Shown here piece by piece: positions 52,042 through 60,646 of a stretch of DNA of 64,000 nt. The translations under genes and the position numbers were made by a program. Every line of letters starts with the position of its first letter. Position 1 is the first letter of the stretch. Below the pieces are notes generated by a model that had not been told where the DNA came from, searched no databases, and saw nothing but the letters and a program-made list of their open reading frames with translations. The stretch spans positions 62,001 to 126,000 of the forward strand of contig NZ_VDGT01000007.1 of the NCBI RefSeq assembly GCF_006335015.1, read 5' to 3'. This stretch comes from Streptomyces sedi (GTDB lineage: Bacteria; Actinomycetota; Actinomycetes; Streptomycetales; Streptomycetaceae).

Positions 52042-52539
52042 GCCCCCTCCGCGGTGCCGGGGCGCGCGGAGCGGGCGCGCGCCCCCATCCCGGCCGCGGC
52101 AACGCCGCGCCGCGGGCCGGCGGGAAGCGGACGGGCACGGGGAGTTGGCGGCCCCGGGGGATCGAGCGGCGGCGCCGCGTGGTCGTCGTGGACATCGCGC
52201 GCTCGGGGCCCCGAAGGTAGACGGCGGGGCGTGCGGAGGTGCACCCTTCCCCTGCCACCTGTATCGATAAAGAGATCCCGGCTCCACCCGCCCCGTCGCC
52301 CTCCCCCGCACCCCGCGGGCCGCCCCCCGCCCCCGAACACCCTTGCCCCGGCGGCCCGTTGGGGCGCGGCCCGGGGCGCTGACCTGCGCCGCCGAACCCG
52401 GAACCGGTCACGGAACCGGTGACGTGAAAGAGTTTGACGAGCATCGGACAATGCACACTGGGTGGGCACGACCGACCACAGAGACCGCACCGTATCGCCG
52501 CGCGATCCCCAGCGCGCGGCAGCACCGGAGGGACCGCAG
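52042..52539. other. Intergenic region upstream of the LacI gene
   Basis: No convincing gene in 498 bp. The region contains TATCGATA (52262-52269), an ATCGAT-centred palindrome like those before the two downstream operons, and two close ACCGGT copies near 52404 and 52416. The LacI promoter should be in the AT-richer 52420-52450 stretch. Confidence 0.45.
52262..52269. promoter_or_regulatory. ATCGAT-centred palindrome TATCGATA
   Basis: An 8-bp perfect palindrome, AT-rich in a GC-rich region, upstream of the LacI gene. It shares its core with the sites near 54032 and 56976; candidate autoregulatory operator. Confidence 0.4.
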
Positions 52540-53583
52540 ATGTCGGAGCAGCCCGCGACCCAGCCGCGCGACGCGGACAAGCGGCCGACCATCTACGAGG
52601 TCGCCCGGCTCGCCGGGGTGTCCCACCAGACGGTCTCCCGGTTCCTGCGCAAGGACCCCACCATGCGGCCGGACACCGTGCGCCGGGTCTCACACGCGGT
52701 GGAGAAGTTGGACTACCGCCCCAACCTGGCGGCCCGTTCGATGCGCACCCGCAGGACCAACCGGATCGCGGTCATCCTCCCGGAGACCACCTCGTTCGTC
52801 CCGACCCGGCTGCTCAGCGGCGCCGCCGCCGCCGCGCACGACGCCGGCTACCTGGTGGACGTCGTCGGCCTGGAGGGCGACGCCGCCGCCCGCGCCGAGC
52901 GGATCGGCGCCCTGCTGCAACCGGCGAACGTGGACGGCATCCTGTCGTTCACCCCGCTCGCCGAGAACCTGGAGCGGCTGGCCCCCAGCGGGCCGCGGGT
53001 GCCGATCGTGGTGGACGGCGAGTACGACGACAACATGCGGGCCCGCGCGCTGCTCGCCGACGCCAAGGCGGCCGACGAGATCGTCGGCCACCTCGCGGAC
53101 CTGGGCCATCGCACCTTCGTACATGTCGCGGGCCCGAAGACCTTCGCCTCCGCGCTGAACCGCCGCACCGAGTACGAGGCGTCCGTCGCCCGGCGCGGGC
53201 TGGTCTCGCACGCGGTGGTGGAAGGCGACTGGAGCACGGGCTCCGGCTGGAAGGCGGGGCGCGAGGTGATCGCCGGCTCTCCCGCGACGGCCGTCTTCGC
53301 GGCCAACGACCGGGTGGCCTTCGGGGTGATCCGCGGGTTGCAGAGCGTCGGGGTCGACGTGCCGGGGCGGGTCAGCGTCTTCGGCTGGGACGACGACGAG
53401 TTGGGACGGTACTTCCAGCCGCCGCTGTCCACTGTCCGCGTCAACCGGGAGAGCCAGGGCCGGGCGGCGTTCCAGCGGCTGCTGTCCCTGCTGCACGGGA
53501 AGCAGCCGGCGGCGCCGATGGACACGGCGGGACTCAACCAGCTGATCTTCCGCGACTCCACCGCCCCACCCCCCACCGTCTGA
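52540..53583 (+). CDS. LacI family transcriptional regulator
   Basis: A 347-residue sugar-responsive repressor. HTH and hinge: PTIYEVARLAGVSHQTVSRF, then RPNLAARSMRTRRTNRIAV. The ligand domain follows with AVFAANDRVAFGVIRGLQ and VSVFGWDDDELGRYFQPPLS. I chose ATG 52540 (GGAGGG eight bases upstream) over the upstream ATG. It lies between the CE15 remnant and the catabolic and transport operons and is their likely regulator. Confidence 0.9.
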   Translation: MSEQPATQPRDADKRPTIYEVARLAGVSHQTVSRFLRKDPTMRPDTVRRVSHAVEKLDYRPNLAARSMRTRRTNRIAVILPETTSFVPTRLLSGAAAAAHDAGYLVDVVGLEGDAAARAERIGALLQPANVDGILSFTPLAENLERLAPSGPRVPIVVDGEYDDNMRARALLADAKAADEIVGHLADLGHRTFVHVAGPKTFASALNRRTEYEASVARRGLVSHAVVEGDWSTGSGWKAGREVIAGSPATAVFAANDRVAFGVIRGLQSVGVDVPGRVSVFGWDDDELGRYFQPPLSTVRVNRESQGRAAFQRLLSLLHGKQPAAPMDTAGLNQLIFRDSTAPPPTV

Positions 53584-53608
53584 ACACACCCCCGGGCTGA
53601 ACGCCCCC

Positions 53609-53631
53609 GGGGGGCGTCGTGCACGCCCCCC
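53609..53631 (+). terminator. Terminator after the LacI gene
   Basis: GGGGGGCGT (53609-53617) pairs with ACGCCCCCC (53623-53631) around CGTGC; an overlapping alternative hairpin exists at 53601-53617. Confidence 0.7.
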
Positions 53632-54030
53632 CCGCGGACGGCGCGTGAACCCACGCGACCGCCCCCACCAACGACGGGGAACGCCCCGCCTCCGCACCGC
53701 CCAACGTCCCCCTCCCAGGCCCCCGTTGACCGGCGGCGGCGCGGCGACCACGGACTCGGCCGGCCGGGGAGCCGCGCTGACGGGGAGGCGACCCCGGCCC
53801 GGGCGCCCCCGCATGTCGTCGACCCGCGCCCCCGGTGGACGGTTGCCCGCGAGGTTCCCCACGCCCCTGGGGAACGCGTGGAACCCGGGCCGGCAACGGA
53901 CTTCCCGAAACCCTTGCACCCCGTCGCCCGACACACCAAAATCGCACGCATACCCACCGACCCGCACATCGGTCGGAGCACCCACCCCCGCGGCTCCGCC
54001 TCTCCGCAAAGCTAAACGAGGGACTTGTGT

Positions 54031-54040
54031 GATCGATAAC
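54031..54040. promoter_or_regulatory. ATCGAT-containing site before the catabolic operon
   Basis: GATCGATAAC carries the ATCGAT core also found before the LacI gene and the transporter operon. It lies about 55 bases before the operon start. Candidate LacI binding site. Confidence 0.4.
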
Positions 54041-54063
54041 TCATCCCTAGAGTCCCCCTTGTT

Positions 54064-54075
54064 GAAAGCGCTTAC
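54064..54075. promoter_or_regulatory. LacI-family-type operator GAAAGCGCTTAC
   Basis: The 8-bp palindrome AAGCGCTT (54066-54073) inside GAAAGCGCTTAC is typical of LacI/GalR operators with a central CG. It lies 20 bases before the ATG at 54095, in a position to block transcription. Confidence 0.6.
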
Positions 54076-54094
54076 TGACTGAGGAGCCCCTCGT

Positions 54095-55216
54095 ATGTCC
54101 TCACCTCCCTCCCGTCTGCGCGTCGCGGTCGTCGGCACGGGTGGCATCGTCACGGGCAGCCATCTGCCCGCGCTCCGCGCCCACGCCGACCGCGTGGAAC
54201 TCGTGGCCGCCGTCGACGTCGACCCCGCGCGACTCGCGACCTTCCGTGAGGCGGCCGGCTCGCTGTGGCAGGGGGCCGGCGAGTTCACCGACCTCCCGAC
54301 CATGCTGGCCGAGGCCCGCCCCGACCTGGTGCTGATCGGCACCCCGCCCTCCCTCCACCGCGAGCAGACCGTCGCCGCGCTGAAGGCCGGCGCCTGGGTG
54401 CTCTGCGAGAAGCCGCTGACGCTCTCGCTCGCGGAGTACGACGAGATCGCCGCCGCCGAGGAGGAGTCCGGCGCCTACGCCTCCGTCGTCTTCCAACACC
54501 GGTACGGCTCCGGCGCGGTGCACGCCAAGGAGCTGATCGCCGGCGGCGAGCTGGGCGCCCCACTGGTCGCGCACTGCCAGACCACCTGGCACCGCGACAC
54601 CGCCTACTACTCCGTGCCGTGGCGCGGCCGGTGGGAGACCGAGGGCGGCGGGCCCACGATGGGCCACGGGATCCACCAGTACGACCTGCTGCTCCACCTG
54701 CTCGGCGACTGGAGCGAGATCCGTGCGATGGCCGCGCGGCTGGTGCACGACGTGGAGAGCGAGGACGTCTCCACCGCCCTGGTCCGCTTCGCCGACGGCG
54801 CGGTCGCCACCGTGGTCAACAGCGTGCTCTCCCCCGACCAGGTCAGCGACATCCGCATCGACTGCGCCGAGGCCACCGTCGAGCTGAGCCACCTCTACGG
54901 GCACGGCAACGCGGACTGGAAGTACACCCCGCGCCCCGGTCTCGACGACGAGGAGCGGGTGACCCGCTGGCGCACGCCCAAGGACGACCTGCCCAGCTCG
55001 CACGCCGCGCAGCTCGGCGTGGTCCTGGACGCGCACGACGCGGGCGTGCGCCCTCCGGGCAGTGGCCCCGACGCGCGCCGCACCGTGGAGTTCGCCGCCG
55101 CGCTCTACAAGTCCGCGTTCACCGGCAAGCCGGTGTTCGCCGGGGAGATCGCCGAGGGCGACCCCTACTACACCGCCATGCACGGCGACCACCCCGACTG
55201 GAGGCCCCAGCGATGA
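54095..55216 (+). CDS. Gfo/Idh/MocA family oxidoreductase
   Basis: A 373-residue NAD(P)-dependent sugar dehydrogenase. The Rossmann motif is VAVVGTGGIVTGSHLPAL, the signature Lys is in WVLCEKPLTLS, and GGGPTMGHGIHQYDLLLHLLG holds the catalytic His region of the C-terminal domain. Acts on cyclitols or sugars in the cytosol. ATG 54095 follows GAGGAG. Its end overlaps the next gene (ATGA at 55213). In this locus it probably oxidises a product of polysaccharide breakdown. Confidence 0.9.
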   Translation: MSSPPSRLRVAVVGTGGIVTGSHLPALRAHADRVELVAAVDVDPARLATFREAAGSLWQGAGEFTDLPTMLAEARPDLVLIGTPPSLHREQTVAALKAGAWVLCEKPLTLSLAEYDEIAAAEEESGAYASVVFQHRYGSGAVHAKELIAGGELGAPLVAHCQTTWHRDTAYYSVPWRGRWETEGGGPTMGHGIHQYDLLLHLLGDWSEIRAMAARLVHDVESEDVSTALVRFADGAVATVVNSVLSPDQVSDIRIDCAEATVELSHLYGHGNADWKYTPRPGLDDEERVTRWRTPKDDLPSSHAAQLGVVLDAHDAGVRPPGSGPDARRTVEFAAALYKSAFTGKPVFAGEIAEGDPYYTAMHGDHPDWRPQR

Positions 55217-56139
55217 CGATCCAGGTCACCCACACCCACGGCGAGCGGATCGTCGTCTCCTCAGGCGACGTGGAGCTGCTCTCCTACGTCTACCGCCCCG
55301 ACCCGGACCCGTTCGAGTCGCGCAAGCCGTACATCCACCCGCTGCGCACCCTCACCGGCAACCTGGTCAGCGGCTACCGGCCCAACGACCACCGCTGGCA
55401 CAAGGGCCTGCAGATGACCGCCAGCCACCTCTCCGAGCAGAACTTCTGGGGCGGCAACTCCTACCTGGGCCCCGAGGTCGGCTACCAGCGCGTCGACGAC
55501 CGGGTGGGCTCGATGCGGCACGACGGCTTCAGCGCGGTGGAGTCCACCGACGAGCGCCTGGACATCGCCGAGGAGCTGACCTGGGTCGAGAACGGCGGCG
55601 CCGAGTGGGCCAAGGAGCGGCGCGGGGTCTCCGTGCACTCGGTCGACGCGGCCTCCGGTTCCTACGCCATCGACTGGTCGATCGACCTGACCAACGTCCG
55701 CGACGCCCCGCTGGCCTTCGGCTCGCCGACCACGGCCGGTCGGGAGATGGCGGGCTACACCGGTCTCCAGTGGCGCGGCCCCAGGGACTTCACCGGCGGC
55801 GCGGTCCTCGGCCCCGAGGAGGGGCAGGAGGGCCAGGAGCTGATGGGCACCCAGGGCCCGTGGCTGGCGTTCTCCACCTCGCACGACGACGTGGACGCGC
55901 ACTCCACCCTGGTCTTCGCGCACGCCCCCGAGAACCTGGACGAGGAGCGGGCGGTGCACGCCTCGCACTGGTTCGTGCGGTCGACGCCGATCCCGACGGT
56001 GGCGTTCTCCTGGGCGTTCTTCGAGGAGTTCGAGCTGGCGCCGGGCGAGTCGTTCGCCTTCCGCTACCGCGTGCTGGTCGCCGACGGCGCCTGGGACAGG
56101 GAGCGGATCGCGGCCCGGCTCGGTGAGCTCCCGTGGTGA
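55213..56139 (+). CDS. DUF6807 (PmoA-like) family protein
   Basis: A 308-residue soluble protein. RKPYIHPLRTLTGNLVSGY followed by RPNDHRWHKGL is the characteristic N-terminal pattern, and the rest is all-beta, ending AFRYRVLVADG. The family occurs in sugar catabolic clusters next to Gfo/Idh/MocA enzymes; biochemical activity is not known to me. Start and end both overlap the neighbours, so it belongs to a tight three-gene operon. Confidence 0.82.
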   Translation: MTIQVTHTHGERIVVSSGDVELLSYVYRPDPDPFESRKPYIHPLRTLTGNLVSGYRPNDHRWHKGLQMTASHLSEQNFWGGNSYLGPEVGYQRVDDRVGSMRHDGFSAVESTDERLDIAEELTWVENGGAEWAKERRGVSVHSVDAASGSYAIDWSIDLTNVRDAPLAFGSPTTAGREMAGYTGLQWRGPRDFTGGAVLGPEEGQEGQELMGTQGPWLAFSTSHDDVDAHSTLVFAHAPENLDEERAVHASHWFVRSTPIPTVAFSWAFFEEFELAPGESFAFRYRVLVADGAWDRERIAARLGELPW

Positions 56140-56876
56140 GCCTGGAGCGCCCGCTGCCGGGCGCGATCGGCCTCTCCCATCTGAGCGCCTACGAGTGGGA
56201 GGCGGCGGACGGCGTCTGCGGCGGCAGCCCGCATCTGCACCTGGTCTGCACCGAGGCGTACGTGGTGACCGGCGGCAGGGGCGCGGTGCAGACGCTGGCC
56301 CCCGGAGGCTTCCGGGAGGTCCCGCTGGAGGCGGGGTCCGTCGCCTGGTTCGCGCCGGGCACGGTGCACCGGATGGTGCAGGGCGGTGATCTGCGGATCA
56401 CCGTGCTGATGCAGAACAGCGGGCTGCCGGAGGCCGGGGACGCGGTCTTCACCTTCCCGCCCGAGGTGCTGGCCGATCCGGAGCGGTACGCGGAGGCGGC
56501 GGGGCTTCCCGCGAAGTCGGGTCCCGAGGCGGAGGCCGCGGCGCGGCGCCGCAGGGATCTGGCGATCGAGGGCTACCGGCCGCTGCGCGCGGCCCTTGAG
56601 GCCGGCGACCCCGGCCCGTACCGGGAGTTCCAACGGACCGCCGCCGAGCTGGTGCGCCACCGCGTGCCGGCCTGGCGTGAGCTGTGGCGGGCCGGCGCGC
56701 TGGCGACGGCCGAGCGGACGGGCCGGCAGCTCGACGCGCTGGAGGCCGGCGACCCGGCCTATCTGGCCGGGGCCGAGGCGTACGACGCCGTGCCCTCGCG
56801 GCTGGGCGGCTTCGGGATGTGCGGCAGGCGCGACGAGTACGAGGTACCGGGCGCCACGCTCCACCAGGACGGCTGA
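56133..56876 (+). CDS. Cupin-domain protein
   Basis: A 247-residue protein. The cupin barrel shows HLHLVCTEAYVVTGGRGAVQ (motif 1, G-x-H-x-H-x-E form) and GSVAWFAPGTVHRMVQG (motif 2 with the metal-binding His). The C-terminal half is helical and unassigned. It starts inside the DUF6807 gene (GTG 56133 or 56136) and is followed by a terminator. A sugar isomerase or sensor function is possible by context. Confidence 0.78.
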   Translation: MVSLERPLPGAIGLSHLSAYEWEAADGVCGGSPHLHLVCTEAYVVTGGRGAVQTLAPGGFREVPLEAGSVAWFAPGTVHRMVQGGDLRITVLMQNSGLPEAGDAVFTFPPEVLADPERYAEAAGLPAKSGPEAEAAARRRRDLAIEGYRPLRAALEAGDPGPYREFQRTAAELVRHRVPAWRELWRAGALATAERTGRQLDALEAGDPAYLAGAEAYDAVPSRLGGFGMCGRRDEYEVPGATLHQDG

Positions 56877-56885
56877 GGCCCCTCA

Positions 56886-56915
56886 CCGGGGCGGGACCGA
56901 TCGTTCCCGCCCCGG
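56886..56915 (+). terminator. Terminator after the cupin gene
   Basis: CCGGGGCGGGA (56886-56896) and TCCCGCCCCGG (56905-56915) pair perfectly around an 8-base loop, ten bases after the stop. Confidence 0.8.
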
Positions 56916-56971
56916 TTCGGAGAACCCGAATGTTCTCCATATTTTCTCTTATTTCAGACCATTGACCCCGC

Positions 56972-56985
56972 AGTAATCGATTACT
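56972..56985. promoter_or_regulatory. Perfect 14-bp palindrome AGTAATCGATTACT, candidate LacI operator
   Basis: It lies just after an AT-rich segment with TATTTT and TTATTT sequences, about 290 bases before the first importer gene. It has the central CG symmetry of LacI-family operators and shares the ATCGAT core with two other sites in the locus. Confidence 0.65.
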
Positions 56986-57276
56986 AGGGTGGCCGCTCAC
57001 CATCGGGTGATCGTTCACCTCCCGGCGGGAGAGCCGCACACCCTGTGTCCCGTCCGGGACCCGGTGCCGGCCGGGCCACGGAATCGCAGCTGAACAGTGC
57101 GACGGAGGACCCCGGTCCTCGGCAACGTCGACGGGATGACGCACTCAAGGAGGAGCGCCCGTGCATCCGATACAGGTGAAACCGCCGGCGGCAGCCGCCC
57201 CGGCACCCCGGTGCCGAGATAACGCGCCACGCGCCGGCGGGTCGGCGGCGCGGGCCACGGCCACGGGACGGGTGCG

Positions 57277-58230
57277 ATGAGCGCGCTCGGCGAGCTGAGG
57301 TCGATGAGCCGGTCGCGCAAGCGCGGCGGGCAGCAGCTTGAGGGCACGACCCCCGACAAGAAGCCTGACAACAAGGCGGCGGCGATCTTCCTGGCCCCCT
57401 GGCTGCTGGGACTGATCGGCATCACCCTCGGTCCGATGCTGGCCTCGCTCTATCTGGCCTTCACGGACTACAACCTGCTCCAGGACCCGGAGTTCACCGG
57501 ACTCGACAACATCCGCCGGATGCTGGACGACGACCGGCTGGCGAACTCGCTCCAGGTGACGTTCACCTACGTGCTGGTCTCCGTGCCGCTCCAGCTGGCC
57601 GTGGCCCTCGGCCTGGCGATGCTGCTCGACCGGGGGGTGCGCGGGCTGCCGCTGTACCGCTCGATCTTCTATCTGCCCTCGCTGCTGGGCGCCTCCGTGG
57701 CGATCGCCGTGCTGTGGCGGCTGGTCTTCGGCGCCGAGGGGCTGTTCAACTCCTTCCTCGACATCTTCGGCATCGAGGGCAGGGGCTGGGTGGCCGACCC
57801 GGACACCGCGCTGGGCACGCTGATCATCCTGCACGTCTGGACGTTCGGCGCCCCGATGGTGATCTTCCTGGCCGGGCTGCGGCAGATCCCCCGGGAGCTG
57901 TACGAGGCGGCGGCGACGGACGGCGCCAGCAAGAAGCGGCAGTTCCTGTCGATCACGCTGCCGCTGCTGAGCCCGATCATCTTCTTCAACCTGGTCCTCG
58001 GACTGATCGGCAGCTTCCAGTCGTTCACCCAGAGCTTCATCGTCTCCAACGGCACCGGCGGGCCGAACGACTCGACGCTGTTCTTCTCGCTCTACCTCTA
58101 CCAGGAGGGCTTCACCAGCTTCCGGATGGGCTACGCATCGGCGCTCGCGTGGTTGCTGCTGCTCATCATCGGCGCCTTCACCGCCCTGAACTTCTGGGCC
58201 TCCAAGTATTGGGTCTTCTACAATGACTGA
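57277..58230 (+). CDS. Sugar ABC importer permease (CUT1, MalF-like)
   Basis: A 317-residue six-helix permease. A basic N-terminus is followed by AAIFLAPWLLGLIGITLGPM, and the EAA loop is YEAAATDGASKKRQFLSITL. Oligosaccharide uptake is expected for CUT1. The ATG at 57277 is the first of three coupled genes; its end overlaps the next by eight bases. Confidence 0.92.
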   Translation: MSALGELRSMSRSRKRGGQQLEGTTPDKKPDNKAAAIFLAPWLLGLIGITLGPMLASLYLAFTDYNLLQDPEFTGLDNIRRMLDDDRLANSLQVTFTYVLVSVPLQLAVALGLAMLLDRGVRGLPLYRSIFYLPSLLGASVAIAVLWRLVFGAEGLFNSFLDIFGIEGRGWVADPDTALGTLIILHVWTFGAPMVIFLAGLRQIPRELYEAAATDGASKKRQFLSITLPLLSPIIFFNLVLGLIGSFQSFTQSFIVSNGTGGPNDSTLFFSLYLYQEGFTSFRMGYASALAWLLLLIIGAFTALNFWASKYWVFYND

Positions 58231-59116
58231 CGCCGTAACGGAAAAGCAGCCAGCCCCGGTGGACGCGCGGCGCGCCGGCGCCGACCGGCGGCGCGGGGCG
58301 ACCAGCGTTCTCAAGCACGTCGGGCTCATCCTGGTGGCCCTGCTGATGCTCTATCCGCTGCTGTGGATGGTGGTCAGCTCGTTCCGCCCCAACACCGACA
58401 TCTTCACCGAGCCGGGTCTGCTGATCGACACGTTCGACTTCGACCACTACCCCAACGGCTGGGACGCGCTCGCGTATCCGTTCAACACCTATCTGTTGAA
58501 CTCGTTCATCGTGGTGCTCGGCTCGGTGATCGGCAACCTCATATCGTGCTCGATGGCCGCCTACGCGTTCGCCCGGCTCAAGTTCCGTGGGAACAAGCTC
58601 GCCTTCGTGGCCATGCTGCTCACCATCATGCTGCCCATCCACGTACTGATCATTCCGCAGTACGTCTTCTACGCCCAACTCGGTTGGATCAACACCTATC
58701 TGCCGCTGATCGTGCCCAAGCTGCTGGCGACGGACGCCTTCTTCATCTTCCTGATGGTGCAGTTCATCAGGGGCATCCCCAGGGAGCTGGACGAGGCGGC
58801 CAGGATCGACGGCGCCGGACACGCGCGGATCTACGGGCAGATCATGCTGCCGCTGATGGTCCCGGCCCTGGCGACCACGGCGATCTTCACCTTCATCTGG
58901 ACCTGGAACGACTTCTTCACCCAGCTGATCTTCGTGACCAAGCCCGACCTCCAGACCGTGCCGGTGGCGCTGCGCTCGTTCATCGACGCGCAGAGCCAGT
59001 CCGACTTCGGCGCGCTCTTCGCGATGAGTGTGGTCTCGCTGATCCCGGTGTTCCTGGTGTTCCTCTTCGGTCAACGGTTCCTCCTCAGAGGCATCGCCAC
59101 CACCGGCGGCAAGTAG
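58223..59116 (+). CDS. Sugar ABC importer permease (CUT1, MalG-like)
   Basis: A 297-residue permease. Family marks are YPLLWMVVSSFRPNTDIF, FNTYLLNSFIVVLGSVIGN, and the EAA loop LDEAARIDGAGHARIYGQIM. It pairs with the preceding permease. The ATPase is not in this operon, so a shared one (MsiK in Streptomyces) is probably used. Confidence 0.92.
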   Translation: MTDAVTEKQPAPVDARRAGADRRRGATSVLKHVGLILVALLMLYPLLWMVVSSFRPNTDIFTEPGLLIDTFDFDHYPNGWDALAYPFNTYLLNSFIVVLGSVIGNLISCSMAAYAFARLKFRGNKLAFVAMLLTIMLPIHVLIIPQYVFYAQLGWINTYLPLIVPKLLATDAFFIFLMVQFIRGIPRELDEAARIDGAGHARIYGQIMLPLMVPALATTAIFTFIWTWNDFFTQLIFVTKPDLQTVPVALRSFIDAQSQSDFGALFAMSVVSLIPVFLVFLFGQRFLLRGIATTGGK

Positions 59117-59158
59117 CCGCGCCACCACGGGAATCGACCAGAGATCAGGAGGCACAGC

Positions 59159-60481
59159 ATGACCGGACACGTGCGAGGACGCGTGCGCGCGGGGATGGCC
59201 GTCGCCGCCGCCGGTGTCCTCATCACGTCCTGCGGCATCGGGGACGGGTTCGAGGGCGAACCGGAACTCTCCGACGGCGACGTCACGATCAGTTTCAACT
59301 GGTGGGGCGCCGACGCCCGCACCCAGATGACGATGGAGGCCATCGAGCTCTTCGAGGAGGAGTACCCGAACATCAACGTCGAGCCCCAGTTCGCCGACTG
59401 GAACGGCTACTGGGACCGGCTGGCCACCACCACGGCGGCCGGCGAGATGCCGGACGTCACCCAGTTCGACCAGCTGTATCTCGCCGCCTACGCGGACCGG
59501 GGCGCGCTGGTGGACCTGGAACGGGTCGACGAGTTCCTCGACACCTCGCAGATCCCGCCCGAGGTGCTGGAGTCCGGCGAGGTCAACGACGGTCTGTACG
59601 CGGTGCCCACCGGCGGCACCGCCAACGGCATCCTCGTCAACACCTCGCTCTTCGAGGAGTACGGCGTGCCGCTGCCGGACTTCGACACCTGGGACTGGGA
59701 CGAGATGATCGACACCGCCGCCCAGTTGAGCGAGGCGTCGGGCGGCGAGGTGCACGGGCTCAGCCCGTGGGTCTCCGACTCGTTCAGCGTCACGGTCTGG
59801 GCGCGGCAGCACGGCAACGAGCTGTTCAACGACGAGGGCGAGCTGGTCCTCGAAGCGGACGTGCTCGCCGCCTACTGGGAGCGGATGCTGGAGTTCATCG
59901 ACCGGGGCGCCGCCCCGTCGGTGGCCGAGGTGAGCGAGACCAAGGGCCTGCCGCTCGACCAGGGTGACCTGGTGACGCAGAAGACGGCGATGGGCTTCAT
60001 CCCGGCCGGGCAGTTCAGCACCTTCCAGGCGGCGACGCCGGACGCGGAGCTGATGCTGGCGGACTGGCCGACCGACGAGGACACCCAGGAGGGTTACCAG
60101 TACCTCAAGCCCTCGATGTACTGGTCGATGTCGTCGACCACCAAGCATCCGGCCGAGTGCGCGCTGTTGATCGACTTCCTGATCAACGACCCGCGCGTGG
60201 GCAGCATCTTCGGCCTGGACCGGGGCGAGCCCGGCAACCCGGCGTTCAAGGAGGCCATCGAGCCCCAGCTGGACGACAGCGAGCGGCGGGCGTTGGAGTT
60301 CACCGAGCAGATCCAGCAGGAGGTCGGCCCGCAACCGCCGATCGTCCCGGCCGGCGCCAGCGACGTCGACCCGATGCTCGGTCGCTACAACGACCAGGTG
60401 CTCTTCGGGGAGTTGAGTCCCCAGGAGGCGGCCGAGGGCATCCTGGACGAGTTGAACGACGCGATCAGGGCCAACGGCTGA
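59159..60481 (+). CDS. Sugar ABC importer, binding lipoprotein (CUT1)
   Basis: A 440-residue extracellular solute-binding protein, family 1. Lipobox ITSC with Cys near residue 25, then an acidic linker, then ISFNWWGADARTQMTMEAIE, typical of the family, and TQFDQLYLAAYADRGALVDL. The C-terminal region contains PAGASDVDPMLGRYNDQVL. ATG at 59159 with AGGAGG upstream. Followed by a strong terminator. It probably binds oligosaccharides released by the PL8 lyase. Confidence 0.92.
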   Translation: MTGHVRGRVRAGMAVAAAGVLITSCGIGDGFEGEPELSDGDVTISFNWWGADARTQMTMEAIELFEEEYPNINVEPQFADWNGYWDRLATTTAAGEMPDVTQFDQLYLAAYADRGALVDLERVDEFLDTSQIPPEVLESGEVNDGLYAVPTGGTANGILVNTSLFEEYGVPLPDFDTWDWDEMIDTAAQLSEASGGEVHGLSPWVSDSFSVTVWARQHGNELFNDEGELVLEADVLAAYWERMLEFIDRGAAPSVAEVSETKGLPLDQGDLVTQKTAMGFIPAGQFSTFQAATPDAELMLADWPTDEDTQEGYQYLKPSMYWSMSSTTKHPAECALLIDFLINDPRVGSIFGLDRGEPGNPAFKEAIEPQLDDSERRALEFTEQIQQEVGPQPPIVPAGASDVDPMLGRYNDQVLFGELSPQEAAEGILDELNDAIRANG

Positions 60482-60504
60482 CGGCACGTCAGGCGCGTGT
60501 CTCC

Positions 60505-60544
60505 GGAGCCGGGTTCCCGCCCGAAAAGGGCGGGGCCCGGCTCC
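60505..60544 (+). terminator. Terminator after the sugar-binding protein gene
   Basis: Arms 60505-60522 and 60528-60544 pair over 16 bp with one small internal loop, closed by GAAAA. Confidence 0.85.
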
Positions 60545-60646
60545 CGCGCGTGGGCGGCGGGAAAGTTCGCGGCGTCCGGACCGGTGACAGTGCCGTGGGT
60601 GCTTGCTTGGATGGCGGCACGTTCCGCCCCGGCCAGGGAGTGTCTC

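Larger units (their letters stand above)
53584..54094. other. Intergenic region before the Gfo/Idh/MocA operon
   Basis: No convincing gene. It starts with a terminator (53609-53631) and ends with an AT-rich promoter region (54010-54080) that has two candidate LacI-type operator sequences, listed separately. Confidence 0.5.
56877..57276. other. Intergenic region before the sugar importer operon
   Basis: No convincing gene. It contains the terminator of the upstream operon, an AT-rich promoter zone (56930-56970) and a 14-bp perfect palindrome (56972-56985), then about 290 bases of untranslated leader or distal promoter with nothing else recognisable. Confidence 0.5.

Noticed and set aside
53645..54082. 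A 145-codon rightward frame before the Gfo/Idh/MocA gene
   Set aside because: Arg/Pro-rich, no ribosome binding site, no similarity, and it runs through the operator region.
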